A stretch of DNA of 27,010 nt from a virus. The DNA lies in IMG/VR virus record IMGVR_UViG_3300044712_000320, positions 1 to 27,010 of that record; one strand, given 5' to 3'. A program made the position numbers and the translations under genes. The number at the start of each line of letters is the position of its first letter. Positions within the stretch are counted from its first letter, which is position 1. A model generated the notes under the pieces. The model saw nothing but the letters and a program-made list of their open reading frames with translations. It was not told the DNA's origin and ran no database searches. Below are positions 7,980 to 14,463 of this stretch, piece after piece.

Positions 7980-9202
7980 TGCCTAACCAGTTAGTAGAAA
8001 TTGGATTTGATCAGGTTATTCCTGGTGGAAACTGGTTCACGCTTGATGATGCCACAAAGGGAAAGTTAGATAATACTTCTTACCATCTGGCTGGTTTCGC
8101 CTACTACGACATCACCGACTATGTGACAGACATTCAGGTTACTCGCGGTAAATCAGATGACATTGGCAGTATTTCCTCTGGAGAACTTGTTGTAAGCCTA
8201 AATAACCGCACTCGTGCCTTTGACCCAACCTATACTGCTGGGCCTTTCTATGGCAATATTTTGCCTAAACGCCTTGTTCGCTATTCTGCTAATGGAATCC
8301 AGCAGTATCAGGGTGTTATTGATGACTGGAATCTTGAATACACTCCAGATGGCGATGCTGTTGCTTCTTTCGTTTGCTCAGATGGTTTCGTTTACCTAAA
8401 CAACCAGACATTGAACGCTGGAACAGCGACAGCCCAACTATCAGGTGCAAGAATCAATGCGATTCTTGATTCTGAATTTGTAAAATGGCCAACAACAGAT
8501 CGTGACATTGATGCTGGTGCAACAACTCTTGGTGCAAATGTTGTAGCCGATAACCAAAATGTTTTGGAGTATTTGCAAGAGGTAGAAACCTCAGAACTTG
8601 GCCTTTTCTTTATTTCTAAAGATGGCAAGGCAACATTCCTAGACCGAACCCACACCCCAATCACAACAGACCTAGTTGTTTTGGCTGATAATGGCTCAGG
8701 CATTCCTTATCAGAACTTGCAAATTAGTTATGGCTCAGAATCGCTTGTAAATGAGGTGGTAGCAACCTCGGTTATTACAAATACTCAAACAACTGTTACT
8801 GATACCGACTCTCAGACCGAATACGGTATTTTTAACGCTACTTTTGACAACTTGCTCCTTAGCACAGATGCACAGGTAGAAACTTTTGCTACAACGATAT
8901 TGGCTAAATACTCTCAGCCTGTTTACCGCTTTACCGAGGTTGAAATTCGCCTAAATGACCTAAGTGTTGAAGCTCAAGCGAATGTGCTAGGAATCGAACT
9001 TGGTGACTTTGTTCAAGTAATCTTCACACCAAGCAACATCCCACCAGCCATTACCGAATACGCTTCAGTAATCCGAGCCAATCACAATGTAGACATCTCA
9101 GGCGAACACATTGTCACCCTCGGTCTAAACACCCTAAATACAACCTCCTTCGTTCTAGATGACCTAATCTTTGGTAGACTAGACGAAGGCTCACTCGCTT
9201 AA
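7979..9202 (+). CDS. Minor tail / tail-tip hub protein
   Basis: This 407-residue protein is encoded directly after the tape measure, where distal tail and hub proteins sit. Early sequence DITDYVTDIQVTRGKSDDIGSISSGELVVSLNN matches the strand-rich start of actinophage minor tail proteins (its core is the R-G-K-S/D ... G-x-x-x-v-x-L-x-N pattern). It continues with RAFDPTY, GPFYGNILPKR and a strand-rich middle, and the C-terminal LGDFVQVIFTPSNIP and HIVTLGLNTL resemble the closing strands of a gp27-like hub. The GTG start at 7979 shares one base with the tape measure stop. It is inferred to attach the tail tube to the receptor-binding tip. Confidence 0.7.
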   Translation: MPNQLVEIGFDQVIPGGNWFTLDDATKGKLDNTSYHLAGFAYYDITDYVTDIQVTRGKSDDIGSISSGELVVSLNNRTRAFDPTYTAGPFYGNILPKRLVRYSANGIQQYQGVIDDWNLEYTPDGDAVASFVCSDGFVYLNNQTLNAGTATAQLSGARINAILDSEFVKWPTTDRDIDAGATTLGANVVADNQNVLEYLQEVETSELGLFFISKDGKATFLDRTHTPITTDLVVLADNGSGIPYQNLQISYGSESLVNEVVATSVITNTQTTVTDTDSQTEYGIFNATFDNLLLSTDAQVETFATTILAKYSQPVYRFTEVEIRLNDLSVEAQANVLGIELGDFVQVIFTPSNIPPAITEYASVIRANHNVDISGEHIVTLGLNTLNTTSFVLDDLIFGRLDEGSLA

Positions 9203-9212
9203 GGAGAAATAA

Positions 9213-9743
9213 ATGGCTGGACTAGGCCGTAGAGTATTTACAGCATCAGAGGTTTTGACTGCTGCAAATGTTAATAACTACCTGATGGATCAGGCTGTTA
9301 TGGTTTTTGCTGGAACAGCAGCTCGCTCATCAGCGATTGGCACACCTTCTGAGGGTATGGTCAGTTACCGCTCTGATTCAAACATTATCGAAGTTTATGA
9401 TGGTGCTTCTTGGGTGGGTGTGAATGACCGCACTATTACTTCTATGACAGCCACCGCTTATACAGCGACTTTGGCGAACGCTAATGGTTTGATTTATGCT
9501 TCTAATGCTTCTGCTCAGACAATCACCGTAAATGATGTTTATGAAGTTGGCCAGGGCTTTGAGGTTATTCGTGATGGTGCTGGAACTGTAACTATTTCAG
9601 CCGGAACTGGTGTGACTTCTTGGGCTGGTGCTGGAACTGCTGGAACAGCGGTTGCTTTCAAGATTGATCAGCAATACAACGGCGCACAGGTTGTAAAAGT
9701 TGCTGCAAATACTTACCGAGTTATTGGAAAGATAACTGCATAA
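9213..9743 (+). CDS. Minor tail protein with conserved actinophage N-terminus
   Basis: This 176-residue protein has a strong ribosome site (AAGGAGAAATAA before ATG). The first 75 residues (GRRVFTASEVLTAANVNNYL, then DQAVMVFAGTAARSSAIGTP, then PSEGMVSYRSDSNIIEVYDG) follow a pattern I recognise from many actinophage tail proteins, in which an anchoring segment precedes a variable virion-surface domain. The C-terminal half is strand-rich (YTATLANANGLIYA, QTITVNDVYEVGQGFEVIRD, GTVTISAG) and resembles a small beta-sandwich of the kind found in baseplate or fibre tips. Its TAA overlaps the ATG of the next gene. The exact virion location is unknown. Confidence 0.65.
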   Translation: MAGLGRRVFTASEVLTAANVNNYLMDQAVMVFAGTAARSSAIGTPSEGMVSYRSDSNIIEVYDGASWVGVNDRTITSMTATAYTATLANANGLIYASNASAQTITVNDVYEVGQGFEVIRDGAGTVTISAGTGVTSWAGAGTAGTAVAFKIDQQYNGAQVVKVAANTYRVIGKITA

Positions 9744-10309
9744 TGCCTTTTAGTTTAGGGTTTTGGGCGACTGCTGGTGCTGGTGGTGCTGCTGCTGGTT
9801 CTTATGAGCTAATTAGCACCGCTTATGGCACAGGCTCGTCAGGCACAATAACTTTTTCATCAATTCCCCAAGATTACAAACATTTACAAATTCGCGGAAC
9901 AGTTAGAGGCACAAACGCTGCTTCTTTTGACGGTTTCAGAATTTATGCAAATGGTATTTCAACCGATACTTACGCTGTTCACATTTTGCAGGGTAATGGT
10001 TCATCAGTAGCTTCACAGGGTTACACCGCCTCTGCCAATGATTTAGTTTGGTATGGTGCTGGTGGAAATATGGCAACCGGTGTTTATTCCCCTTTCGTTG
10101 TTGATTTGCTTGATTACACATCTACAAATAAAAATAAAACTTTTAGAGCTATTTCTGGTGTCAATGGTGCCGGTTTGGGCAGTTATATAACAATGAACAG
10201 TTCATTATTTCTTTCGACAAATGCCATAACTTCAATGACTATTCGTAGTTCTAATAATGCCAACTATGCATCAGCAACTCGTATGAGTCTTTATGGAATC
10301 AAGGGATAA
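9743..10309 (+). CDS. Tail-tip beta protein, paralogue 1 of 3
   Basis: This 188-residue protein starts with a short Gly/Ala-rich segment (GFWATAGAGGAAAGSYELIS), then a beta-rich domain: SGTITFSSIPQDYKHLQIRG, a middle VDLLDYTSTNKNKTF, and the ending ITSMTIRSSNNANYASATRM followed by SLYGIKG. The same opening, middle and ending motifs recur in the next two genes, so this is a tandem family. Such sequence (F-S-S-I-P-Q ... D-Y-T-S-T-x-K-x-K ... I-T-S-x-x-I ... F-S-L-Y-G-I) is typical of phage tail-fibre or receptor-binding heads. It begins inside the previous stop codon (TAATG). Receptor and role are unknown. Confidence 0.6.
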   Translation: MPFSLGFWATAGAGGAAAGSYELISTAYGTGSSGTITFSSIPQDYKHLQIRGTVRGTNAASFDGFRIYANGISTDTYAVHILQGNGSSVASQGYTASANDLVWYGAGGNMATGVYSPFVVDLLDYTSTNKNKTFRAISGVNGAGLGSYITMNSSLFLSTNAITSMTIRSSNNANYASATRMSLYGIKG

Positions 10310-10311
10310 TA

Positions 10312-10824
10312 ATGCCAACATCTACTTACACGCCTTTGGCTAACATCACACTTGGTTCATCAGCTGCTTCTGTGACTTTCAGCAGCATCAGTCAGGCTTA
10401 CAGGGACTTAGTGCTTGTCATGTCTTTGAAGTCTGCTGCAACAGGCCCAGAAATTCCTGTCATCAACTTTAACGGTGTAACTACAACAACATACAGTTAT
10501 GTAACTGCTCAGGGTAATGGCACGACTACAAGGTCTGGTTCATATTCTCCCGATACTGGACTGTGGACTTCTGATTCTTACAACCTTGTCAGCCTTACTG
10601 ATTTTGATGCAATGGTTATCAATGTAATGGATTATTCGGCAACAGATAAACACAAAACTGCTTTGATTCGTGGCGGTTCTACTACTGCTGGAAACCCTGG
10701 TGTCACTATGACTGCTGGTCGTTGGGCTTCAACATCTGCTATTACTTCTTTGGCTGTGAATACTGCTTATAGCCGAGGTTGGGCTGCTGGGTCCACATTC
10801 AGTTTGTTTGGGGTGGCAGCATGA
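10312..10824 (+). CDS. Tail-tip beta protein, paralogue 2 of 3
   Basis: This 170-residue protein is the second member of the tandem family. It opens with YTPLANITLGSSAASVTFSS followed by ISQAYRDLVLVMSLKS, has VMDYSATDKHKTALI in the middle, and ends ITSLAVNTAYSRGWAAGSTF then SLFGVAA. It lacks the Gly/Ala-rich leader of paralogue 1. It starts two bases after the previous stop and its TGA is overlapped by the ATG of paralogue 3 (ATGA), so the three genes are translated as a coupled set. The spacing of the conserved segments is the same in all three copies. Confidence 0.6.
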   Translation: MPTSTYTPLANITLGSSAASVTFSSISQAYRDLVLVMSLKSAATGPEIPVINFNGVTTTTYSYVTAQGNGTTTRSGSYSPDTGLWTSDSYNLVSLTDFDAMVINVMDYSATDKHKTALIRGGSTTAGNPGVTMTAGRWASTSAITSLAVNTAYSRGWAAGSTFSLFGVAA

Positions 10825-11360
10825 CGATGACTTTGGTAAGCACCGTAACGGTTGGTTCTGGTGGTGCAGCAAGTATTGATTTCACATCAATTCCTCAAAC
10901 TGGAACTGACTTAGTTTTGCTTCTTAGTGGTCGCTCAACCGCTGGTAGCGGAAACGACATTGCAACACAGATAACCCTGAATGGTGTCACTACATCTTCT
11001 TATTCTTACAGGGCATTATATGGAACTGGTAGTTCTGCTTTTAGCGACTCATCAAGCGGTCAAACAGAAATCCAATCTGCCAGAATCAACGACACATCTT
11101 CAACATCTAACACCTTTGGAAATTACCAAATTTACATACCTAATTACACATCTACGACAAACAAATCCTTGTCTTTTGATGCTGTAACAGAAAACAATGC
11201 AACAGCAACCTATGGACATCTAGTAGCGGCTTCTTTCACAACAAGTTCGCCTATAACATCTCTAGCAATCAAAATTGCTGGTGGAAATAGTTTTGCCATA
11301 GGCAGCACCGCTTCTCTTTACACAATAAAAAACGGAAGTGGGGGGGCTTCGGTAGCCTAG
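10821..11360 (+). CDS. Tail-tip beta protein, paralogue 3 of 3
   Basis: This 179-residue protein starts at the ATG at 10821, chosen because it gives a 4-nt ATGA overlap and leaves the family motif at the N-terminus ([20 protein letters not shown], then [16 protein letters not shown]). A further upstream in-frame ATG at 10779 would add an unrelated stretch read inside paralogue 2. The middle [14 protein letters not shown] and the end [20 protein letters not shown] plus SLYTIKNG match the other two copies. After it comes the leaderless promoter of an HNH gene, so it is the last structural gene of this run. Confidence 0.6.
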   Translation: MTMTLVSTVTVGSGGAASIDFTSIPQTGTDLVLLLSGRSTAGSGNDIATQITLNGVTTSSYSYRALYGTGSSAFSDSSSGQTEIQSARINDTSSTSNTFGNYQIYIPNYTSTTNKSLSFDAVTENNATATYGHLVAASFTTSSPITSLAIKIAGGNSFAIGSTASLYTIKNGSGGASVA

Positions 11361-11361
11361 A

Positions 11362-11376
11362 TGCTATAATGTAAGT
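11362..11376 (+). promoter_or_regulatory. Extended -10 promoter for a leaderless HNH gene
   Basis: TGC-TATAAT (11362-11370) is a perfect extended -10 box, followed by GTAAGT and the ATG at 11377. The 6-nt spacing places +1 at the start codon. No -35 box or Shine-Dalgarno sequence was seen. Confidence 0.65.
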
Positions 11377-12018
11377 ATGTGCATTGTAGATACTTGCGAA
11401 AAAGCAACTAAATCAAAAGGCTATTGCCAATCCCACTATCGGAATTACCGTCTTTATGGTGAACCATTAAAGACAGGCCGTAAGAAAAATTATTGTCCAA
11501 TTGATGACTGTGGTAAACCAGCTCGAGGTCAAGGCTTATGCTCAAAGCACTATAGCCGTTTATTAAGAAATGGTGACCCTACTAAAGTCACTATGGCTGG
11601 GCGAAACTCACAAGGCGAATGTCCAGTTATTGAAGACGGAGTGCAATGCCCTAATAAATTCTTGGCTAAAGGCTATTGTGGCACTCACTATAAACGCTGG
11701 CAAAAGTATGGTGACCCTTTGCTTGGTAAGCGCATCTATAACGGTGCAGCCAAGTATCGTTTCAAGATAGCGAAAAATCATCCAAATGCCAGGTCTGATG
11801 GCTCAATTATGGAACATCGCTTAGTGATGTCTGAACATATTGGTCGAGCTTTGTTGCCTCACGAAAATGTTCATCACATAAATGGCGATAGATTTGATAA
11901 CCGTATTGAGAACCTTGAATTGTGGTCACACTCACAACCTCGTGGTCAGCGTATCGAAGATAAGGTAGAATGGGCTTTAGAACTATTACAGACTTATGCC
12001 CCAGAAAAACTAAGGTAG
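11377..12018 (+). CDS. HNH endonuclease with three N-terminal zinc knuckles
   Basis: This 213-residue protein carries three repeats of a C-x4-C ... K/Q-G-Y/L-C-x2-H-Y-x-R knuckle (about residues 2-26, 40-65 and 82-110; for example [17 protein letters not shown] and [16 protein letters not shown]), presumably binding zinc and DNA. The C-terminal HNH_3-type nuclease core is [20 protein letters not shown], then [19 protein letters not shown], with the catalytic His pair in HHINGD and the Asn of DNRIENL. It has its own promoter and sits between the tail genes and a small tail-associated gene, a position typical of free-standing homing endonucleases. The same knuckle occurs in two small proteins at 21611 and 25770. 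Confidence 0.8.
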   Translation: MCIVDTCEKATKSKGYCQSHYRNYRLYGEPLKTGRKKNYCPIDDCGKPARGQGLCSKHYSRLLRNGDPTKVTMAGRNSQGECPVIEDGVQCPNKFLAKGYCGTHYKRWQKYGDPLLGKRIYNGAAKYRFKIAKNHPNARSDGSIMEHRLVMSEHIGRALLPHENVHHINGDRFDNRIENLELWSHSQPRGQRIEDKVEWALELLQTYAPEKLR

Positions 12019-12021
12019 AAA

Positions 12022-12258
12022 ATGACTGAAACACTTACCAAAATTGTTGTGGACTGCTCAACAGGCGAACAGACTATCGTTCCTCTAACTGTTGAGGAGA
12101 TTGCACAGCGTGAACTTGATGCACAGGCTTACGCCGAACAGCAAGCAATCGCTGAGGCTGAAGCACAAGCTAAAGCCGAAGCCAAAGCGGCTGGCATTGC
12201 AGCTCTTGTAGCATTGGGTCTTACTGAGGAACAGATTTCTGCCATTACTGGCAACTAG
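12022..12258 (+). CDS. Small Ala/Glu-rich protein, tail-associated
   Basis: This 78-residue protein begins MTETLTKIVVDCSTGEQTIV, followed by a long Ala/Glu/Gln/Lys helix (AQAYAEQQAIAEAEAQAKAE) and GLTEEQISAITGN. Short proteins with the pattern V-D-C-x-T-G-E followed by an Ala-rich coiled helix and L-x-E-E-x-x-A are common at the end of phage tail operons, but their role is not settled. AAGG lies 8 nt before the ATG, partly inside the HNH stop codon region, which suggests that the HNH gene was inserted directly upstream. Confidence 0.6.
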   Translation: MTETLTKIVVDCSTGEQTIVPLTVEEIAQRELDAQAYAEQQAIAEAEAQAKAEAKAAGIAALVALGLTEEQISAITGN

Positions 12259-12304
12259 TAAAATAGACTAAACGGCCTACGCAACCGGACAAGAAAGACC
12301 GATT
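12259..12304 (+). promoter_or_regulatory. Promoter and short 5' leader for the lysis genes
   Basis: TAAAAT (12259-12264) with 6 nt to a predicted +1 at A12271. The leader then has CGG (12273-12275) and CCG (12285-12287) around the loop CCTACGCAA, and an AAGAAAG ribosome site before the GTG at 12305. The 3-bp stem is weak. Confidence 0.4.
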
Positions 12305-12526
12305 GTGTCAGATCAAGAGCAAATCCCATCTTGGGCGATTGAACTCATCAAACAGGTTGAACGCCTAAATGAGAAGATTCCAACCCATGTCGAATGGGTT
12401 GAACGCAACATCAAAGACCATGAGGGTCGGCTACGCACCCTGGAACAGTTCCGTTGGATGATTGTTGGAATGGTTGGCCTTGCTGGTGTTCTTGGCGGCG
12501 TAATCACTAAGTTGCTAGGACTCTAG
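12305..12526 (+). CDS. Small membrane protein, XhlA/holin-like
   Basis: This 73-residue protein has an N-terminal amphipathic helix (WAIELIKQVERLNEKIPTHV), a charged linker RNIKDHEGRLRTLEQFRW, and one C-terminal membrane segment (MIVGMVGLAGVLGGVITKLL). This is the layout of XhlA-type hemolysin-like proteins that assist holins. It starts with GTG after AAGAAAG. It lies two genes upstream of the M23 endopeptidase, although an antisense HNH gene now separates them. A holin-accessory or holin role is likely but unproved. Confidence 0.6.
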   Translation: MSDQEQIPSWAIELIKQVERLNEKIPTHVEWVERNIKDHEGRLRTLEQFRWMIVGMVGLAGVLGGVITKLLGL

Positions 12527-13101
12527 AGCCTTTTTCTTCTACTCAGATTACACAGGCCATGAGTGGGCTGAACATTCCATTTCAAATCTGGGCCATTTAT
12601 CAAAATTGGTATTACATGATCTAAATGAAGGCCATTCTCCCAGCCTGGTTCTCCAGTTTTTCTACTAGCCTCTAAATCTATCTTTTTACCACAAAGCCAA
12701 CAGCAATCCCCATGCAACGCAATTATGTCTTGCCAAGAATAATTTTCATGAGGAACATTGGCTTTTCTTGCATGCCTATTTCTAATCGAGTTTTTTACGA
12801 CCTCTGGGTTATCTAAGTATCTTTGTTTGACCTGAGTCAAAATAGTTTGCTTGTTCTTCTGGTAGTTCTTTTTTTGTCGCAGGCTTATTTTTGAGCGATT
12901 TTTTGAGATGTAATCTTTTTGGTATTGCCTCAGCTTGTCTGAGTTTCTAAGATAGTAGTTTTTAGCTCGCTCAGAATGACAGACTTTACAATCAGGTCGT
13001 AAGCCGGTTATGTTGCCTGAATGCTTGGCAAAATACTCATTATTGCAAGGCTTAGTTTGACCGCACTTTGTGCAGGCCTTATACTGTTCTTTATCGGACA
13101 T
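12523..13101 (-). CDS. HNH endonuclease, antisense, within the lysis region
   Basis: This 192-residue protein is read from the minus strand. It starts with a zinc ribbon CTKCGQTKP ... CKVCHSERAK (about residues 10-50), continues with a very basic helical linker (RQYQKDYISKNRSKISLRQK, then KNYQKNKQTILTQVKQRYLD), and ends with an HNH core: CCWLCGKKIDLEA, HLDHVIPILINGPDLKWNVQ and PTHGLCNLSRR, with the two CxxC pairs and the D-H-V motif intact. It overlaps the upstream membrane protein gene by 4 nt at their 3' ends. Its leader (13102-13164) matches the leader of another, unrelated HNH gene at 17385. The gene is a probable selfish insertion. Confidence 0.8.
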   Translation of the reverse strand: MSDKEQYKACTKCGQTKPCNNEYFAKHSGNITGLRPDCKVCHSERAKNYYLRNSDKLRQYQKDYISKNRSKISLRQKKNYQKNKQTILTQVKQRYLDNPEVVKNSIRNRHARKANVPHENYSWQDIIALHGDCCWLCGKKIDLEASRKTGEPGWENGLHLDHVIPILINGPDLKWNVQPTHGLCNLSRRKRL

Positions 13102-13164
13102 ATTCTATTCTGTCTGGTCATGCCCCAGGTTGTTAGTGCAACGCTGGGGTCTTTTACTATCCTA
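13102..13164 (-). promoter_or_regulatory. HNH leader cassette: promoter plus 5' stem-loop
   Basis: On the minus strand TGG-TAGGAT (-10 at 13159-13164) is followed by GTAAAAG and the hairpin CCCCAG-C-GTTG ... CAAC-CTGGGG (13149 down to 13123, loop CACTAA), then GCATGACC and the HNH ATG at 13101. The stems, flanking ACCCCAGCGTTGC and the GCRTGACC tail are the same as at 17385-17436. In the HNH direction no U-tract follows the stem, so it is not a terminator for this gene. Confidence 0.6.
13123..13155 (+). terminator. Intrinsic terminator on the plus strand (shared hairpin)
   Basis: Read on the plus strand, CCCCAGGTTG (13123-13132) pairs with CAAC (13139-13142) and CTGGGG (13144-13149), with G13143 bulged, and is followed by TCTTTT. 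It should stop plus-strand transcription coming from the upstream membrane-protein gene. Confidence 0.65.
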
Positions 13165-13169
13165 CCACC

Positions 13170-13225
13170 TGATACAATGGACTTATCAGCCTACGCCCCT
13201 GAGAACTACGAGGAGCGTAACCCTA
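13170..13225 (+). promoter_or_regulatory. Extended -10 promoter and leader of the M23 endolysin gene
   Basis: TGA-TACAAT (13170-13178) with 6 nt to a predicted +1 at A13185. The leader begins with a small stem TCAG (13186-13189)/CTGA (13199-13202) and carries GAGGAG about 11 nt before the ATG at 13226. Confidence 0.45.
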
Positions 13226-13687
13226 ATGGGAACATGGCAGTATCCAATCGCTAAATTCAAGCGAGGCCCAGTATTCGGTGTTGTAGATTCTTGGCATCCA
13301 AATGGCCACCGAGGCACAGACCTAAATGGTTTCAAAGAAGGCACTCCAACTGTTGCGCCTCAAGACGGCAAGATTGTTGTAAACAAATGGTCTGACGGTC
13401 TTGGCAACTGTGTTGTGCTTGAGGTTGAGGCTACTTGGAAGGGTGAGCCTAAGAAGATTTACTTTGGTTTTGCTCATGGTAGCAAGCCATCACCTCACAA
13501 GGTTGGCACGAAGGTCAAGGCTGGGGATCTAATCCTTGCTGCTGGAACAACTGGCAAGTTTAGCTCAGGAACTCATTGCCACTACACACTTGGCTTAACT
13601 AAAGATGCTCTTTTTGCTGGCAAAGTTTACGATGCCCACGCTTACATTGCTCGCCGTATCAAAGAACAGGAAGCCCTAAATGCCTAG
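13226..13687 (+). CDS. M23 metalloendopeptidase (endolysin)
   Basis: This 153-residue enzyme should cut peptide cross-links in the host cell wall. The zinc ligands of the M23 (LytM/lysostaphin) fold are all visible: H28 and D32 in GHRGTDLNG, H84 in FGFAHGSK, and the H117-x-H119 pair in GTHCHYTLG. The core AGDLILAAGTTGKFSSGTH is typical. There is no signal peptide and no separate wall-binding domain, so export depends on holins. The start at 13226 is chosen because the upstream in-frame stretch back to 13070 reads through the terminator and the HNH leader and gives non-protein-like sequence. GAGGAG precedes the chosen ATG. The gene overlaps the next one by 8 nt. Confidence 0.85.
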   Translation: MGTWQYPIAKFKRGPVFGVVDSWHPNGHRGTDLNGFKEGTPTVAPQDGKIVVNKWSDGLGNCVVLEVEATWKGEPKKIYFGFAHGSKPSPHKVGTKVKAGDLILAAGTTGKFSSGTHCHYTLGLTKDALFAGKVYDAHAYIARRIKEQEALNA

Positions 13688-14039
13688 AGATACTAAAAAG
13701 ATTGTTGCCTCAATCATTATCCGCACTCTGGGTGTATTTATGGCTTTTTTTCTAACTGGTGCTGGTGTTGCCGCTACAACTCCTGTTGGCTGGTTCTGGG
13801 GTGGCCTTATTGCTGTCGGAACTGTGTTGGGAACTGTTGTGACTGTTCTTGGTGTGATTCTTATTTGGAAAGCTCATTGGACTCTTGAGGATGTTGAAAA
13901 GACTTTCCGCGCTGTTGTAGCCCAACAAGCAGAAGATAATGAAACAATCCAAGATGCGTTAGAAATTGCTGAGATGGACAGTTTTGAGTTTGCTGACTTA
14001 GCCGACTTTGATGATGAACTGGATGACCTAGACCGATAG
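13680..14039 (+). CDS. Two-TM membrane protein, probable holin
   Basis: This 119-residue protein has two membrane segments near the N-terminus (about residues 9-32, IIIRTLGVFMAFFLTGAGVA, and 38-62, FWGGLIAVGTVLGTVVTVLG) and a long acidic C-terminal tail rich in Asp and Glu (ADLADFDDELDDLDR). Two helices plus a charged tail and overlap with the endolysin gene suggest a holin. Actinophages often have two membrane proteins beside the endolysin, and this window has both this one and the protein at 12305. Which of them triggers lysis cannot be told from sequence. Confidence 0.65.
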   Translation: MPRDTKKIVASIIIRTLGVFMAFFLTGAGVAATTPVGWFWGGLIAVGTVLGTVVTVLGVILIWKAHWTLEDVEKTFRAVVAQQAEDNETIQDALEIAEMDSFEFADLADFDDELDDLDR

Positions 14040-14046
14040 GGGTCTA
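14029..14046. terminator. Possible bidirectional terminator between convergent genes
   Basis: TAGACC (14029-14034) and GGTCTA (14041-14046) form a 6-bp stem around GATAGG, between the stop of the holin candidate and the stop of the WhiB gene. No U-tract follows, so termination is uncertain. Confidence 0.3.
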
Positions 14047-14051
14047 AATGC

Positions 14052-14402
14052 TTACTCGAACAATCGTGGCGTTGCTGTCGCTCCAAGCGCGTTGGCTTTT
14101 GCGGAAGCGTAAATAGCCTTCCTATCTGTCGGGCTTGTGCCACCCCAAACGCCATGAGCCTCGTGTGCCAAAATAGCGTAAGAGGCACATAGAGCCTTTA
14201 CAGGGCAGAAGTCGCAAATTAGTTTGGCATCCGCCTCGTTTTGCCTAATTAGCCTCATTGCAAGGCTGTCAGGCATACCCACAGGCATAGGTTCAACAAA
14301 GAATAGCCCTGAGTAGCGTTCATCCGCACATTGCGGTTCGCCTTCCATATCTGCTATGGCGTGGCTCAACTCAAGATAAGCCTTTTGTGCTTTTTTGCTC
14401 AT
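14052..14402 (-). CDS. whiB: WhiB-family iron-sulfur transcription factor
   Basis: This protein of about 116 residues is of the WhiB type, found only in actinobacteria and their phages. The four cluster ligands are C25, C63, C66 and C72 (the last three in CDFCPVKALC), and the GVWGG turn lies at residues 84-88, followed by basic residues (TDRKAIYASAKA). WhiB proteins bind a 4Fe-4S cluster and act with the main sigma factor. Phage copies can redirect host transcription, and some block superinfection. The ATG at 14402 is chosen because GAGAG lies 6 nt upstream. An ATG at 14441 would add 13 residues but has no ribosome site. It is convergent with the lysis genes and divergent from the recombination genes. 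Confidence 0.85.
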   Translation of the reverse strand: MSKKAQKAYLELSHAIADMEGEPQCADERYSGLFFVEPMPVGMPDSLAMRLIRQNEADAKLICDFCPVKALCASYAILAHEAHGVWGGTSPTDRKAIYASAKANALGATATPRLFE

Positions 14403-14463
14403 AACTTGCTCTCTGTCGGTGGGTGGGTCTATGTTAGACATTACAAGACAGGAAGGGTAATTT
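14403..14463. promoter_or_regulatory. Divergent promoter region between whiB and the exonuclease
   Basis: On the plus strand TATGTT (14429-14434) can serve as a -10 for the exonuclease, which has a strong AGGAAGGG site before ATG 14464. On the minus strand TAAATT (starting near 14465) could be the -10 for whiB. The region also separates late from early genes, so it is a likely control point. No operator repeat was recognised. Confidence 0.35.

Noticed and set aside
11339-11354. Terminator around GAAG-TGGGGGGG-CTTC after the third tail-tip gene
   Set aside because: The stem is only four pairs (GAAG/CTTC) and is not followed by a U-tract; it lies within the coding end of the gene.
13070-13225. 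Upstream extension of the M23 endolysin
   Set aside because: The extra 52 residues cross a terminator and a promoter and have no signal peptide or domain character; a better start with GAGGAG exists at 13226.
13021-13254. Plus-strand ORF with hydrophobic start
   Set aside because: It runs antisense through the HNH zinc-ribbon region, across the shared hairpin and into the endolysin start, and has no ribosome site. It looks like a shadow.
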